A stretch of 64,000 nt of DNA from DASXMT01 sp963781305 (GTDB lineage Bacteria > Actinomycetota > Acidimicrobiia > Acidimicrobiales > RAAP-2): NCBI GenBank assembly GCA_963781305.1, contig CAWAFL010000013.1:744001-808000 (forward strand), in the 5' to 3' direction. Both the position numbers and the translations under genes were made by a program. The notes under the pieces are model-generated. The model worked only from the letters and a program-made list of their open reading frames with translations. It did no database searches and was not told where the DNA came from. Positions 33,843 through 42,420 of the stretch are shown in pieces (position 1 is the first letter of the stretch; each line of letters starts with the position of its first letter).

Positions 33843-34496
33843 CTAAGGGGTCGTGCCCACCGGCGAGATCTGCGGCGACTCCTGAGGGACGTCGGGGCAG
33901 GTGGTGAGGGACGAGTCGGCGGCGAAGAGGGCGGCGGTCTGGTTGGGGGGATAGACCCGGAAACCGGTCGCCGACACCGGCGTGCAGTTGAGGTTGCCCG
34001 GATTTGCTTGGCGGAAGATCGCCATGGTGGTCTGACCCGTCGGCAGGGTGACCAACGGCGTGGCCTGACCCGTCCGCGCGGCAGCGGGACCGAGTTGGGC
34101 CCCGCCGGTGCCCACGATGGAGACGCCGGGATAGCCCTGGAGCGAGCACGTCGTGGTCCCGGTGTTCTGGAACACCAGCGGCACGATCAGCGACCCGGCC
34201 GCACCCTGTGACTGGCCGACGGACACGGACAGCTGCGACGACGTACAGGGGGGCACACCCGCCGTCGTGGTCGTGGTCGTGGTCGCCGGTGAGCTGCTGG
34301 TGGTGGTGGTGGAGGATGACGGCGCCACTGTGGTTGAAGGCGCACTCGTCGTGGTCGAGGGGTGCGTCTTCTTGATCGTCGTTGTCGTCGTCGACTTGGT
34401 GGTCTTGGTCGCGCTCCCGCCGCCGCTGCTGCAGCCGGCAGCCGTCGCGCCCGCCACCACCACTGCGCATCCGATCAGCAGCCCTCTGTGAATCAT
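33843..34496 (-). CDS. DUF4232 domain lipoprotein
   Basis: A 217-aa exported lipoprotein. The signal peptide MIHRGLLIGCAVVVAGATAA ends in a lipobox-like TAAGC, so the Cys is probably lipidated. A Thr/Ser-rich spacer of about 60 residues follows, then a DUF4232 domain beginning PPCTSSQLSVSVG with paired cysteines (TTCSLQGYPGVS). Function unknown. ATG 34496 is preceded by AAGGGG; the frame extends upstream without homology. Confidence 0.8.
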   Translation of the reverse strand: MIHRGLLIGCAVVVAGATAAGCSSGGGSATKTTKSTTTTTIKKTHPSTTTSAPSTTVAPSSSTTTTSSSPATTTTTTTAGVPPCTSSQLSVSVGQSQGAAGSLIVPLVFQNTGTTTCSLQGYPGVSIVGTGGAQLGPAAARTGQATPLVTLPTGQTTMAIFRQANPGNLNCTPVSATGFRVYPPNQTAALFAADSSLTTCPDVPQESPQISPVGTTP

Positions 34497-34661
34497 CACA
34501 ACCCCTTCGCCCGTTCGCTTGCCCGACAGGTATACCTCCGCCTGACCGGCACCACGCGGATCACATCGGTGTCCAGTGGCATCCTGGTCTGCACCTCGCG
34601 GCAGGCGCCAATGGGCAGCCGTCGAGGACGAGGCCGACGAGTTGAGGAACAAGGAGCGGAT

Positions 34662-35183
34662 GTGCCGATCTATGCCCTGGGTGACCTGGTACCGATCATC
34701 GACGAGACGGCGTTCGTCCACCCCGACGCGGTGATCATCGGCAACGTGACCATCGGGGCTCAATCCTCGGTCTGGCCGTGTGCCGTCCTACGGGGGGATG
34801 GAGGCGAGATACGGGTCGGAGCACGCACATCGATCCAGGACGGGTCGGTTGTGCATACGACGGAGTTGACCCCCACGCGCATCGGTGATGACTGCGTGGT
34901 GGGCCATCTGGTCCACCTCGAAGGGTGCACGATTGAAGACGGATCCCTGGTGGGGAGCGGATCGGTCGTCCTCCACGGCGCGATCGTGCAGGCCGGCGGG
35001 GTCGTCGGGTCGAACGCAGTGGTACCGGACAACATGATCGTGACGACGGGGTCGGTGGCCCTGGGGGTACCGGCCAAACTGCGGGAGGCGAGCGCCGACA
35101 CGCTGGCCGGCATCGCCATCGGGTCCGAGCACTACGTGCACCAGACCCAGTGGTTCCGGTCGCAGATGCGCCTTATCGGCTGA
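34662..35183 (+). CDS. Gamma-carbonic anhydrase family protein
   Basis: A 173-aa left-handed beta-helix protein built of hexapeptide repeats (VIIGNVTIGAQSSVWPCAVLR). The three expected metal histidines appear in VVHTTEL and GHLVHLEGC. CO2 hydration or a related acyltransferase-like role is inferred. GTG 34662 has a strong AAGGAG five bases upstream; the frame is open 100 codons earlier without homology. Its last 11 bases overlap the convergent sigma factor gene. Confidence 0.88.
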   Translation: MPIYALGDLVPIIDETAFVHPDAVIIGNVTIGAQSSVWPCAVLRGDGGEIRVGARTSIQDGSVVHTTELTPTRIGDDCVVGHLVHLEGCTIEDGSLVGSGSVVLHGAIVQAGGVVGSNAVVPDNMIVTTGSVALGVPAKLREASADTLAGIAIGSEHYVHQTQWFRSQMRLIG

Positions 35184-36450
35184 CCGTCGAGCCCGGCTCG
35201 TCGAACGAGGCGGCCAGTTCATCCAGGCGCCGGCCTAGGAAGCTCTGTTCGACGGTGTTGTCGGTGAGGTCGCGGGCGCGGCGGTAGGCCGTGGCTGCCT
35301 CATCGAGCCGGCCGGACCGCCGCAGGAGGTCAGCCCGAGTGGAATGGAACAGGTGGTAGTCATCCAGCTCGGCGCCGAGGTGGGCGTCGTCCAGGATGGC
35401 CAGGCCGACCGCCGGCGCATCGGCCATGGCCACCGCCACCGCCCGGTTGAGATGGACGATGGGCGTCGGCTCCCACTCCAACAGACGGTCGTAGAGAAGG
35501 ACGATGGTGGCCCAATCGGTGCGGCTGGCCTGCGGCGCTCCGGTGTGCAGCGCGCCGATGGCCGCTTTCAACTGATGAGGGCCGACTGCGTTTTTGGCCC
35601 GAGCCCGGTCGAGCAGCGCGAAACCGGTGTTGGCCTTGTCTCTGTCCCAGCGCCCCCGGTCCTGTTCCTCGAGGGTCAGCGGGCGCCCGTCGGCGTCGAC
35701 CCGAGCCGAACGCCGCGAGTCCTGGAAGTACAACAACGCGGCGAGGCCGAGCGGCTCCGGCTCGTCGGGAAGCAGGTCCACCACCAGGCCGGCCAGCCGG
35801 AGGGCCTCGTCGCACAGGTCCACCCGCACGAGCTCGGTGCCGCTGCCGGCCAGGTATCCGGCATTGAAGATCAGGTAGATGACGGTGAGCACGGCGTCCA
35901 GCCGCTCGGGTAGCTGGTCGGGCGACGGCACCCGATAGGCGATGCCGGCCTCACGGATCTTGCGCTTGGCCCGAACGATCCGTTGGGCCAGCGCCGGTGC
36001 GGAGAGCAGGAAGGCGCGGGCCACCTCCTCGGTGGTGAGACCGCCCAGCGAGCGAAGGGTCAACGCCACCCGAGCCTCGAGCGACAAGGCGGGATGGCAG
36101 CAGGTGAAGATGAGCCGGAGACGGTCGTCGGCAATGGGCCCGGTTCCCTCTCCGGTATCCCAGGCGATGGAGAGTTCGCCCCACACCCGGTGGCGTCGCT
36201 CGGCCGCGGCGGCGCGCCGCAACCGGTCGACCATCTTGCGCCGGGCCGTGGTCACCAGCCAACCGGCCGGATTGGCGGGGATCCCGCGCTGGGGCCACGT
36301 TGCTGCCGCAGCAGCGAAGGCATCCTGCAGCGCATCCTCGGCCAGGTCGAAGTCCTTGACAATGCCGATCAGGCAGGCCAGGACCCGGCCGCGATCGGTC
36401 CGGTAGGCGAGCTCGAGCGCCTCGTCCACCGGACCACCGCGGTAGAGCAT
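35173..36450 (-). CDS. ECF42-type RNA polymerase sigma factor
   Basis: A 425-aa sigma factor: region 2 (RTDRGRVLACLIGIVKDFDL to RRKMVDRLRR), region 4 (VALTLRSLGGLTTEEVARAF), then a long C-terminal TPR-like extension (FNAGYLAG, ALLYFQDSRRSARVD, LDEAATAYRRARDL). Such sigma factors pair with YCII/DGPF proteins and lack a classical anti-sigma factor; the C-terminal domain is needed for activity in the studied cases. ATG 36450 lies 17 bp after the YCII gene. A matching ECF promoter sits upstream of the pair, so it is probably autoregulated. Confidence 0.9.
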   Translation of the reverse strand: MLYRGGPVDEALELAYRTDRGRVLACLIGIVKDFDLAEDALQDAFAAAAATWPQRGIPANPAGWLVTTARRKMVDRLRRAAAAERRHRVWGELSIAWDTGEGTGPIADDRLRLIFTCCHPALSLEARVALTLRSLGGLTTEEVARAFLLSAPALAQRIVRAKRKIREAGIAYRVPSPDQLPERLDAVLTVIYLIFNAGYLAGSGTELVRVDLCDEALRLAGLVVDLLPDEPEPLGLAALLYFQDSRRSARVDADGRPLTLEEQDRGRWDRDKANTGFALLDRARAKNAVGPHQLKAAIGALHTGAPQASRTDWATIVLLYDRLLEWEPTPIVHLNRAVAVAMADAPAVGLAILDDAHLGAELDDYHLFHSTRADLLRRSGRLDEAATAYRRARDLTDNTVEQSFLGRRLDELAASFDEPGSTVSR

Positions 36451-36467
36451 GTCAACCGGTTCCAGAT

Positions 36468-36803
36468 CTACATCTCCGCCACGGGTCGGACCTCGACCGA
36501 GCCGTACTTGGCCGACGGCACCATCGCCGCCGCCTTGAGAGCCTGGTCGAGCTCGTCGCAGTCGATGACGTAGTAGCCGGACATCCATTCCTTGGTCTCG
36601 GCGAAGGGGCCGTCGACGGTCAGGGTCTTGCCGTCCCGCACCCGGATGGTGGTGGCCGTACTCGGATCGTTGAGCGGAGCGCCCGTGTAGGAGCCCAGCT
36701 GCTCGCTGAATGCGGCGTAGTCGGCCATGAGCTGGTCCCATCCGGGACCGCCGGGCTGGGGGTGCAACTCGGGGTCGTTGTGAATGATCAACATGTATTG
36801 CAT
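36468..36803 (-). CDS. YCII/DGPF domain protein
   Basis: A 111-aa protein with the ferredoxin-like YCII fold, MQYMLIIHNDPE at the start and VDGPFAETKEWMSGYYVIDC carrying the DGPF motif. These proteins are encoded next to ECF42 sigma factors and may act as their targets or modulators. ATG 36803 has GAGGAG upstream. It is the first gene of the pair behind an ECF-type promoter. Confidence 0.9.
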   Translation of the reverse strand: MQYMLIIHNDPELHPQPGGPGWDQLMADYAAFSEQLGSYTGAPLNDPSTATTIRVRDGKTLTVDGPFAETKEWMSGYYVIDCDELDQALKAAAMVPSAKYGSVEVRPVAEM

Positions 36804-36850
36804 CGTTGGCTCCTCGTTTGTGGGTGGCGGAATGTCCGCATCGCCCAATT

Positions 36851-36877
36851 GACGCTGACCACCCCTCCGGATCGACA
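36851..36877 (-). promoter_or_regulatory. Probable ECF42-dependent promoter
   Basis: On the minus strand TGTCGA (36877-36872) is followed by 17 bases and CGTC (36854-36851). As I recall, ECF42 promoters have TGTCGA at -35 and CG(A/T)C at -10. The element lies 48 bp upstream of the YCII start. A mirror copy TGTCGA at 36881-36886 on the plus strand, with CGTA 18 bases on, points at the ferritin-like gene. Confidence 0.6.
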
Positions 36878-37014
36878 CATTGTCGAAACTCTTTCGGTTC
36901 TCACCGTATTGGCTGGCGGTGAGTCGTATCGGCTGTCGGGGGCCGGGGTCTCGTTGACAAGGAGCCGGAGGCCTTCCACACTGAAATTCAAGGGCCTAGC
37001 GCGTAGGGGGAACG

Positions 37015-38094
37015 ATGACGACCAAGGTGTACCAGCTGCCGGTGGACAAGACCGGCTGGCAGACAGAGGACAAGACGGGAACGGCCCGGTTCACCTGGGA
37101 TTACGACGATGGGCGGGACAAGCTCATCAGCCTCTACGAGAAGGGCAAGAAGAAGCAGTGGGATGCGGCCGAGCGGATCGACTGGTCCCACGACCCGGAC
37201 CTGGAGAACCCGCTGCAGCTGCCCGACGAGCTGGTGCCCATCTTCGGGTCGCCGGTGTGGGACAAGCTGACCGCGGCCGAGCGGGGCAACGTGAGGCGGA
37301 ACATGGTGGCCTGGCAGTTCAGCCAATTCCTCCACGGTGAGCAGGGTGCCCTGATCTGCACGGCCAAGATCGTCGAGACGGTGCCCGACATCGATTCGAA
37401 GTTCTACGCGGCCACCCAGGTCATGGACGAAGCTCGCCATGTCGAGACCTATTCGCGGTACCTCGACAAGATCGAGATCGCGTATCCGATCAACGACAAC
37501 CTGAAGTCGCTGCTCAATGATGTGCTCACCGACTCGCGCTGGGACATGACCTATCTGGGCATGCAGGTGCTGATCGAGGGGCTGGCCCTGGCCGCCTTCG
37601 GGCTCATCCGGAACACGGCGGGCGACCCGCTGGGCAAAGCGGTCAATGCGTACGTGATGCAGGACGAAGCGCGACATGTCATGTTCGGTCGACTTGCCCT
37701 TCGTGATTACTACCCGCAGCTCACTCAGGCTGAGCGCGACGACCGCGAGGAATTCTGCGCCGATGCCTGTTACCGGATGCGCGACCGCTTTCTCGGCGAA
37801 GAGCTGTGGCAGCGCCTCGGCTATGACCCTGAGGACTGCATCGACTTCGTCAACCACAGCGAGAGCCAGCGCGTGTTCCGCAGCTTGTTGTTCACTCGGA
37901 TCGTTCCCACCTTGAAGGATGTCGGACTGTGGGGGCCGAAGATGCGCCAGACCTTCGCCGACATGGACGTCATCGGCTACGAGTCCACCGATCTCGATGC
38001 GGTCATGACCGAGGACGAGAACGTGGCCGAGATGATCGATGTCGAGCGGGCCCGCCTCGACCAGGCCATCGCCGAGGGCTCGCCGGTCGACTGA
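37015..38094 (+). CDS. Ferritin-like diiron protein (R2/AurF-like)
   Basis: A 359-aa four-helix-bundle protein. Putative iron ligands are the Glu in FLHGEQGALICTAK, the ExxH in VMDEARHVETYSRYL, the Glu in LIEGLALAAFG and the ExxH in VMQDEARHVMFGRLAL. This pattern is that of diiron oxidases or oxygenases (ribonucleotide-reductase R2-like, AurF-like). Substrate unknown. ATG 37015 has AGGGGGAA upstream. An LLM flavin oxidoreductase follows 109 bp later. Confidence 0.8.
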   Translation: MTTKVYQLPVDKTGWQTEDKTGTARFTWDYDDGRDKLISLYEKGKKKQWDAAERIDWSHDPDLENPLQLPDELVPIFGSPVWDKLTAAERGNVRRNMVAWQFSQFLHGEQGALICTAKIVETVPDIDSKFYAATQVMDEARHVETYSRYLDKIEIAYPINDNLKSLLNDVLTDSRWDMTYLGMQVLIEGLALAAFGLIRNTAGDPLGKAVNAYVMQDEARHVMFGRLALRDYYPQLTQAERDDREEFCADACYRMRDRFLGEELWQRLGYDPEDCIDFVNHSESQRVFRSLLFTRIVPTLKDVGLWGPKMRQTFADMDVIGYESTDLDAVMTEDENVAEMIDVERARLDQAIAEGSPVD

Positions 38095-38203
38095 TCGGCC
38101 GGAAGGCCCTCACCGCCTCGACCACCGGCCATCCCGTACGCGAACATGCCCGTGGGCGCTTTCGCGCCCGATCACCGAGTCGCAGGATTGCGAGGGGGAA
38201 GCG

Positions 38204-39253
38204 ATGAAGATCACGACGACGCTGAGCTACGCCGGCGGGTTCCGGGAGTCAGCGGCACAGGTCGCCGACTTCGAGCACGCCGGGCTCGACCTGGTGTGGG
38301 TGGCCGAGGCCTACGGGTTGGACGGCCCCAGTCTGATGGGCTACCTGGCGGCCCTGACCGAGACGGTGGAGATCGGCTCGGGCATCCTTCCGGTCTATTC
38401 TCGGACACCCACCTTGATCGCCATGACAGCCGCGGGGATCGACGCGCTGTCCGAGGGCCGCTTCCACCTTGGTCTTGGGGCTTCGGGCCCACAGGTCATC
38501 GAAGGGTTCCACGGCGTGCCCTATACCGCCCCGATCGCCCGCACCCGCGAGACGATCGAGATCTGCCGGAAGGTGTGGGCCCGAGAGGAGCCCCTTGCCT
38601 ATGAGGGCGATGTGTTCACCCTGCCGCTCCCACCCGGCCAGGGCACCGGGCTGGGCAAGGCACTCAAGATCATCGGACGGCCGGTGCGGTCCGACATCCC
38701 GGTGTGGGTGGCGTCCCTGGGGGAGAAGAACGTGGCCATGACGGCGGAAGTGGCCAACGGCTGGCTTCCGATGCTGTTCATCCCCGAAAAGGTGAAGGCG
38801 GTATGGGGGTCGGCCCTCGACGAGGGGATGTCCAAGCGCGACGCGTCGCTCGGGCCCTTGTCGATCGCCGCTGGAGGGGTGTTGGCCATCGGCGACGGCC
38901 CCGACGTGCTCGCCGTACGCCAGTTGTCCCGCCCCAGTCTGGCCCTCTATATCGGCGGGATGGGGGCCAAGGGCCGGAACTTCTACAACGACGTAGCCCG
39001 TCGCTCTGGTTACGAGGATGCGGCCGAGAAGATCCAGGATCTGTACCTGAGCGGCAAGAAGGCCGAAGCGGAGGCGGCCGTTCCCGAAGAGCTCCTCGAG
39101 CTGACCTCGCTGTGCGGGCCGGCTGGCCATGTGGCGGAGCGCATCGCCGCCCTGGCCGAGGCCGGGGTCACCCACCTCCAGGTGTCGCCCGTGCCCATCG
39201 GCGACCAGCGGCCCGTCGACCTCATCGAACAGGTGAAAGCGCTCGCCGGCTGA
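38204..39253 (+). CDS. LLM-class F420-dependent oxidoreductase
   Basis: A 349-aa luciferase-like monooxygenase-fold protein of the type annotated F420-dependent in actinomycetes (Rv3520c-like). MKITTTLSYAGGFRESA at the N terminus, VWVAEAYGLDGPS, IGSGILPVYSRTP and GLGASGPQVIEGFHG are family blocks. ATG 38204 is preceded by GAGGGGGA; the frame is open earlier without homology. F420 use and substrate are inferred from the family. Confidence 0.88.
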   Translation: MKITTTLSYAGGFRESAAQVADFEHAGLDLVWVAEAYGLDGPSLMGYLAALTETVEIGSGILPVYSRTPTLIAMTAAGIDALSEGRFHLGLGASGPQVIEGFHGVPYTAPIARTRETIEICRKVWAREEPLAYEGDVFTLPLPPGQGTGLGKALKIIGRPVRSDIPVWVASLGEKNVAMTAEVANGWLPMLFIPEKVKAVWGSALDEGMSKRDASLGPLSIAAGGVLAIGDGPDVLAVRQLSRPSLALYIGGMGAKGRNFYNDVARRSGYEDAAEKIQDLYLSGKKAEAEAAVPEELLELTSLCGPAGHVAERIAALAEAGVTHLQVSPVPIGDQRPVDLIEQVKALAG

Positions 39254-39273
39254 TCAGGCGGAGCAGCCGGGGC

Positions 39274-40185
39274 TCAGTCCGCCACCTGGCGCAGCTCGAA
39301 GTCGGGATAGCGGTGGGCGGCGAGTTGGCGGAAGCCGTCGCGCCACGAGGTCTCGCACCGACCCAGGACCTCGTGCATCAAGGTGGTGTCCATCTGGCCA
39401 GCCGGGTAGGTCCCGTCGGTGTACTTGAACCTGGGCTCGATGCCCAGCAACTGGCCCACGTAGGTGCAGTAGTCCTCGATGCTGACCGCTTCGTCTCCGC
39501 AGAAGTTGACGGTGATGGCCGGCAGGCGTCCGGCGTCGAAGGCGGCGATGGCCAGCCTGACTGCGTCGCCCTGCCACATGACCGAGGCACCCCGGGGCTC
39601 CGTCGGGTTCACCCAGATCTCTTTGCCCCGCACCATGCGGTCGAGCCGGACGGCGGGTCCGGTGGCGTCGAATCCGTAGACCGCCCCGATGCGGAGGAGG
39701 ATGGTCGGGATCTTCCACTGCTCGGAGACGAAGCGGACCAGGTGCTCGGCCGCGATCTTGGACAGGCTGTAGGCGGGGATGGTGGCCCCGTAGTCGTCGG
39801 TCTCCGTGCGGGGGTGGTCGGCGTGGGCATAGACCCCGCCGGTGGAGCAGTGGACGAAGGTCTTCACCGATCGGCAGTGGGTCATCAGCCGGCCCGTTCC
39901 CTGCACGTTGACCTCGAAGGTGTGGGCCATGTCCTTCTCGGAGTCCATGGCCACCATGGCCCCGGCGTGGAAGACGTAGTCGAAGTCGTCGGGGAGGTCG
40001 CCGAAGTCGTCGACGGCCAGGTCCTTCTGGACGCAGGTGACCCCCAGGGCCTCCAGCTCGGCGCGCTGGCCGGGGCGTGAGAACCGGGCCAGCCCCCACA
40101 CATCGTTGTCCTTGGCCAGCTCGCGGACCAGCGGCGCGGTCAGGTGCCCGGCCGGTCCGGTGACCAAGATCTTCTGTCCCTGCAT
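39274..40185 (-). CDS. NAD-dependent epimerase/dehydratase (extended SDR)
   Basis: A 303-aa Rossmann protein. The nucleotide motif is VTGPAGHLTAPLV, where the third glycine of GxxGxxG is a threonine. Active-site Tyr/Lys are in AYSLSKIAAE, and a Ser is in VHCSTGGVY. It resembles sugar epimerases or 3-beta-hydroxysteroid-type dehydrogenases; the substrate is unknown. ATG 40185 is preceded by AAAGGGG. It converges on the LLM gene. Confidence 0.85.
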   Translation of the reverse strand: MQGQKILVTGPAGHLTAPLVRELAKDNDVWGLARFSRPGQRAELEALGVTCVQKDLAVDDFGDLPDDFDYVFHAGAMVAMDSEKDMAHTFEVNVQGTGRLMTHCRSVKTFVHCSTGGVYAHADHPRTETDDYGATIPAYSLSKIAAEHLVRFVSEQWKIPTILLRIGAVYGFDATGPAVRLDRMVRGKEIWVNPTEPRGASVMWQGDAVRLAIAAFDAGRLPAITVNFCGDEAVSIEDYCTYVGQLLGIEPRFKYTDGTYPAGQMDTTLMHEVLGRCETSWRDGFRQLAAHRYPDFELRQVAD

Positions 40186-40257
40186 GCCTGTTCCCCTTTG
40201 AATGGTCGGTCGGTTGCATGGTCGGTCGGTGCCCGCCGCCGGGCCGTGACCAAAAAT

Positions 40258-40860
40258 CTACGCGGGGACCAGTCGCACTGCCTTGGTGGTCAACCCGTTG
40301 AGCAGCGGGGTGTCGATGGTCCCGTAATCACCCACGGCTACGGCGGCGAGGGTGCCCCCCTTCCGGGCGATCACGATCTCCTGGCTGAGCACGGTCCCTT
40401 GGACGGTCAGGTTGGCCGTAAAGCTCGAGCTCTCGTTTCCGAATCGCCTGTTCGAGACGGGGCTGAGGGTTCCCGTGATCTTCTGTCCTTGCACGGTCTC
40501 CGAGAACCTCGAGCAGTGATTGAGGTTGGCCACGACCTGCTGGTAGGCGGCGTGGGCGTCCGGGTACGAGGCGAGCAGCTCAACCAGCTGGGGGACGCTG
40601 TCGTTCATCTGGAAGGCGGCTCGGGCCTTGGCCGTGTAGGGAACCTTCCAAATGGGATTGCTGTAGCAACTCGTGGTCGTGGGGCTGCTGGCGCCGGCCT
40701 TCGCCCACCCTGTGGGGAGGTTCTGCACGGTCAACAGGCTTGCCTGGAGTTGTTGGGTGCTGGGGACGGTGGCGGCAAGGGCAGGAGAACCCCACGCCAG
40801 GGCGCCGGCGGCCATGGCGCCCACCAGGCCCAACGCTCCCAGGCGTTGTCCGGCTGCCAT
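40258..40860 (-). CDS. Secreted protein with a PknH-like sensor-type domain
   Basis: A 200-aa exported protein. ATG 40860 begins a signal peptide (MAAGQRLGALGLVGAMAAGA) ending near SPALAA. The mature part has paired cysteines (TTSCYSNP and NHCSRFSE) and an architecture recalling extracellular domains of mycobacterial PknH or LppQ-like lipoproteins. That resemblance is weak. No kinase is adjacent. The next gene downstream on this strand is the epimerase. Confidence 0.55.
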   Translation of the reverse strand: MAAGQRLGALGLVGAMAAGALAWGSPALAATVPSTQQLQASLLTVQNLPTGWAKAGASSPTTTSCYSNPIWKVPYTAKARAAFQMNDSVPQLVELLASYPDAHAAYQQVVANLNHCSRFSETVQGQKITGTLSPVSNRRFGNESSSFTANLTVQGTVLSQEIVIARKGGTLAAVAVGDYGTIDTPLLNGLTTKAVRLVPA

Positions 40861-41176
40861 CAGCCCTCGGGCTGACTGCGTACCGGGGTCAGGGCTCCAT
40901 CTCACGACATGTACACCGTTCTCTCGTAGGCGTACATCATGCCGTAGGTCGCTGCCGACCTCCGTCGGCCACCTCGACCGAGCTCAAGCCGGTGAGCGCG
41001 GTGTGGGCGTTGCCTCAGCGTGGTCATCGGGCACCTTTCCATGGTGCCGGACTGCGCTGAACGAGAAGATCATTTGCGAAGATGATCTTCTCTCAATATG
41101 ATATTGGCAACGACGTATAGGGCACGAGACAGGTGCGGCACGAGGCCTACAGGCACAGCCCAGGACTGGAGAGCAG
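40861..41176. other. 316-bp divergent intergenic region
   Basis: The gap between the secreted protein and the FSP1-like gene holds no credible gene. Its right end is locally AT-rich and contains an 11-bp inverted repeat overlapping a promoter. The left 190 bp show nothing definable. Confidence 0.6.
41063..41102 (+). promoter_or_regulatory. Promoter with overlapping operator-like inverted repeat
   Basis: GAGAAGATCAT (41063-41073) and ATGATCTTCTC (41082-41092) are perfect 11-bp arms around 8 bases. A -35-like TTGCGA (41074-41079) starts in the spacer, and TATGAT (41097-41102) follows after 17 bp as -10. A dimeric repressor binding here would block the promoter of the gene at 41177. Confidence 0.6.
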
Positions 41177-42295
41177 ATGACCGGGAACGATCAGGCACAG
41201 GGACGACCGACGGTGGCTGTTGTCGGAGGCGGGTATGGCGGAGTGAACGTGGCCAAGGCGCTCGACGAGTCGGCGGACGTGGTGTTGGTCGAGCCGAGGG
41301 ACGCGTTCATGCACAACGTCGCCGCCCTTCGAGCGCTGGTCGATCCATCCTGGCTGCCCAGGATCTACATCCCCTACGACAACCTGCTGGCCAACGGGCG
41401 CGTCGTCCGCGACCGGGCCGCGTTGGTCGAGCCCGGCCGGGTGGTCACCGCTTCGGGCGAGGAGATCCTGGCCGACTACGTGGTGCTGGCCACGGGCTCG
41501 AGCTATCCCTTCCCGGCAAAGACCGACCAGGTTGATACCGAAGCCGCTCACGACCAGGTCCGGGCGGCCAACCTCGCTCTGTCCCAGGCCGATCGGGTCC
41601 TCCTGCTGGGAGCGGGCCCAGTCGGTATCGAACTGGCCGGGGAGATCGGACACGTGTGGCCGGAGAAGGCGATCACCCTCCTTGACCTCTCCGGAGAGGT
41701 TCTGGGCGGCCCGTTCAAGCCGGAGCTGAAGGCCGAGCTCCACCGTCAGCTGACCGAGGCCGGGGTCGACGTGGTTCTCGGAAGTCCCCTGAACGAGTTC
41801 CCACCGTCTGTCCCCGGGGAACTGGAGACCTTCACCGTGAAGACGGAGGACGGGATGGAGATCACCGCCGACATCTGGTTCCAGTGCTTCGGCGTCGTGC
41901 CCAACAGCGACTACCTCGGGGAGGCGCTGCTGGGCGCTCGTGGGGACGATGGGTTCGTCGAAGTCCAGCCAACGCTCCAGGTCGTGGGGCAGGACACGGT
42001 CTTCGCCTTGGGCGATCTGTCCACGGCCGACGCCAAGATGGCCGGGTTCGCCGCCCGTGAGGCGGAGACCGTGGCAGCCAACATCACTGCGCTGGCCAAA
42101 GGGGCTGAGCCGACCGCCTATCAGCCGGTGGGGACGGCCATCGTGGTCCCGATCGGTCCCCTGGGCGGAGCAGGCCAGTTTCCCGGCCAGGAGGAGATCG
42201 TCGGACCCGACGTCATATCCGAAGTGAAGGGCCGGGACATGATGGTCGATAGGTTCCGGGAACTGTTCAACCTGGCTGTGGCGGCGGCCGAGTAA
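41177..42295 (+). CDS. FAD-dependent NAD(P)H oxidoreductase (NDH-2/AIF/FSP1-like)
   Basis: A 372-aa two-dinucleotide-fold flavoprotein. FAD motif VAVVGGGYGGVNVAKAL near the N terminus, LATGSSYPFPAK, NAD(P) motif VLLLGAGPVGIELAGEIG and a second FAD motif TVFALGDLS. It most resembles the FSP1/AIFM2-like group and may reduce quinones. No membrane anchor is evident. It is preceded by an operator-like inverted repeat, so inducible expression is likely. Confidence 0.87.
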   Translation: MTGNDQAQGRPTVAVVGGGYGGVNVAKALDESADVVLVEPRDAFMHNVAALRALVDPSWLPRIYIPYDNLLANGRVVRDRAALVEPGRVVTASGEEILADYVVLATGSSYPFPAKTDQVDTEAAHDQVRAANLALSQADRVLLLGAGPVGIELAGEIGHVWPEKAITLLDLSGEVLGGPFKPELKAELHRQLTEAGVDVVLGSPLNEFPPSVPGELETFTVKTEDGMEITADIWFQCFGVVPNSDYLGEALLGARGDDGFVEVQPTLQVVGQDTVFALGDLSTADAKMAGFAAREAETVAANITALAKGAEPTAYQPVGTAIVVPIGPLGGAGQFPGQEEIVGPDVISEVKGRDMMVDRFRELFNLAVAAAE

Positions 42296-42420
42296 CCGTA
42301 GCGGCACGCGCTGGCGGTCCAGGTGTATTTACTCGGCCCTCGATCTGCCAAGACCGACATGTGCCGGTCACCAACTGTTAACCGCCCGGCAACCTAGCTC
42401 GTCCATCCACTTGGCAACAT

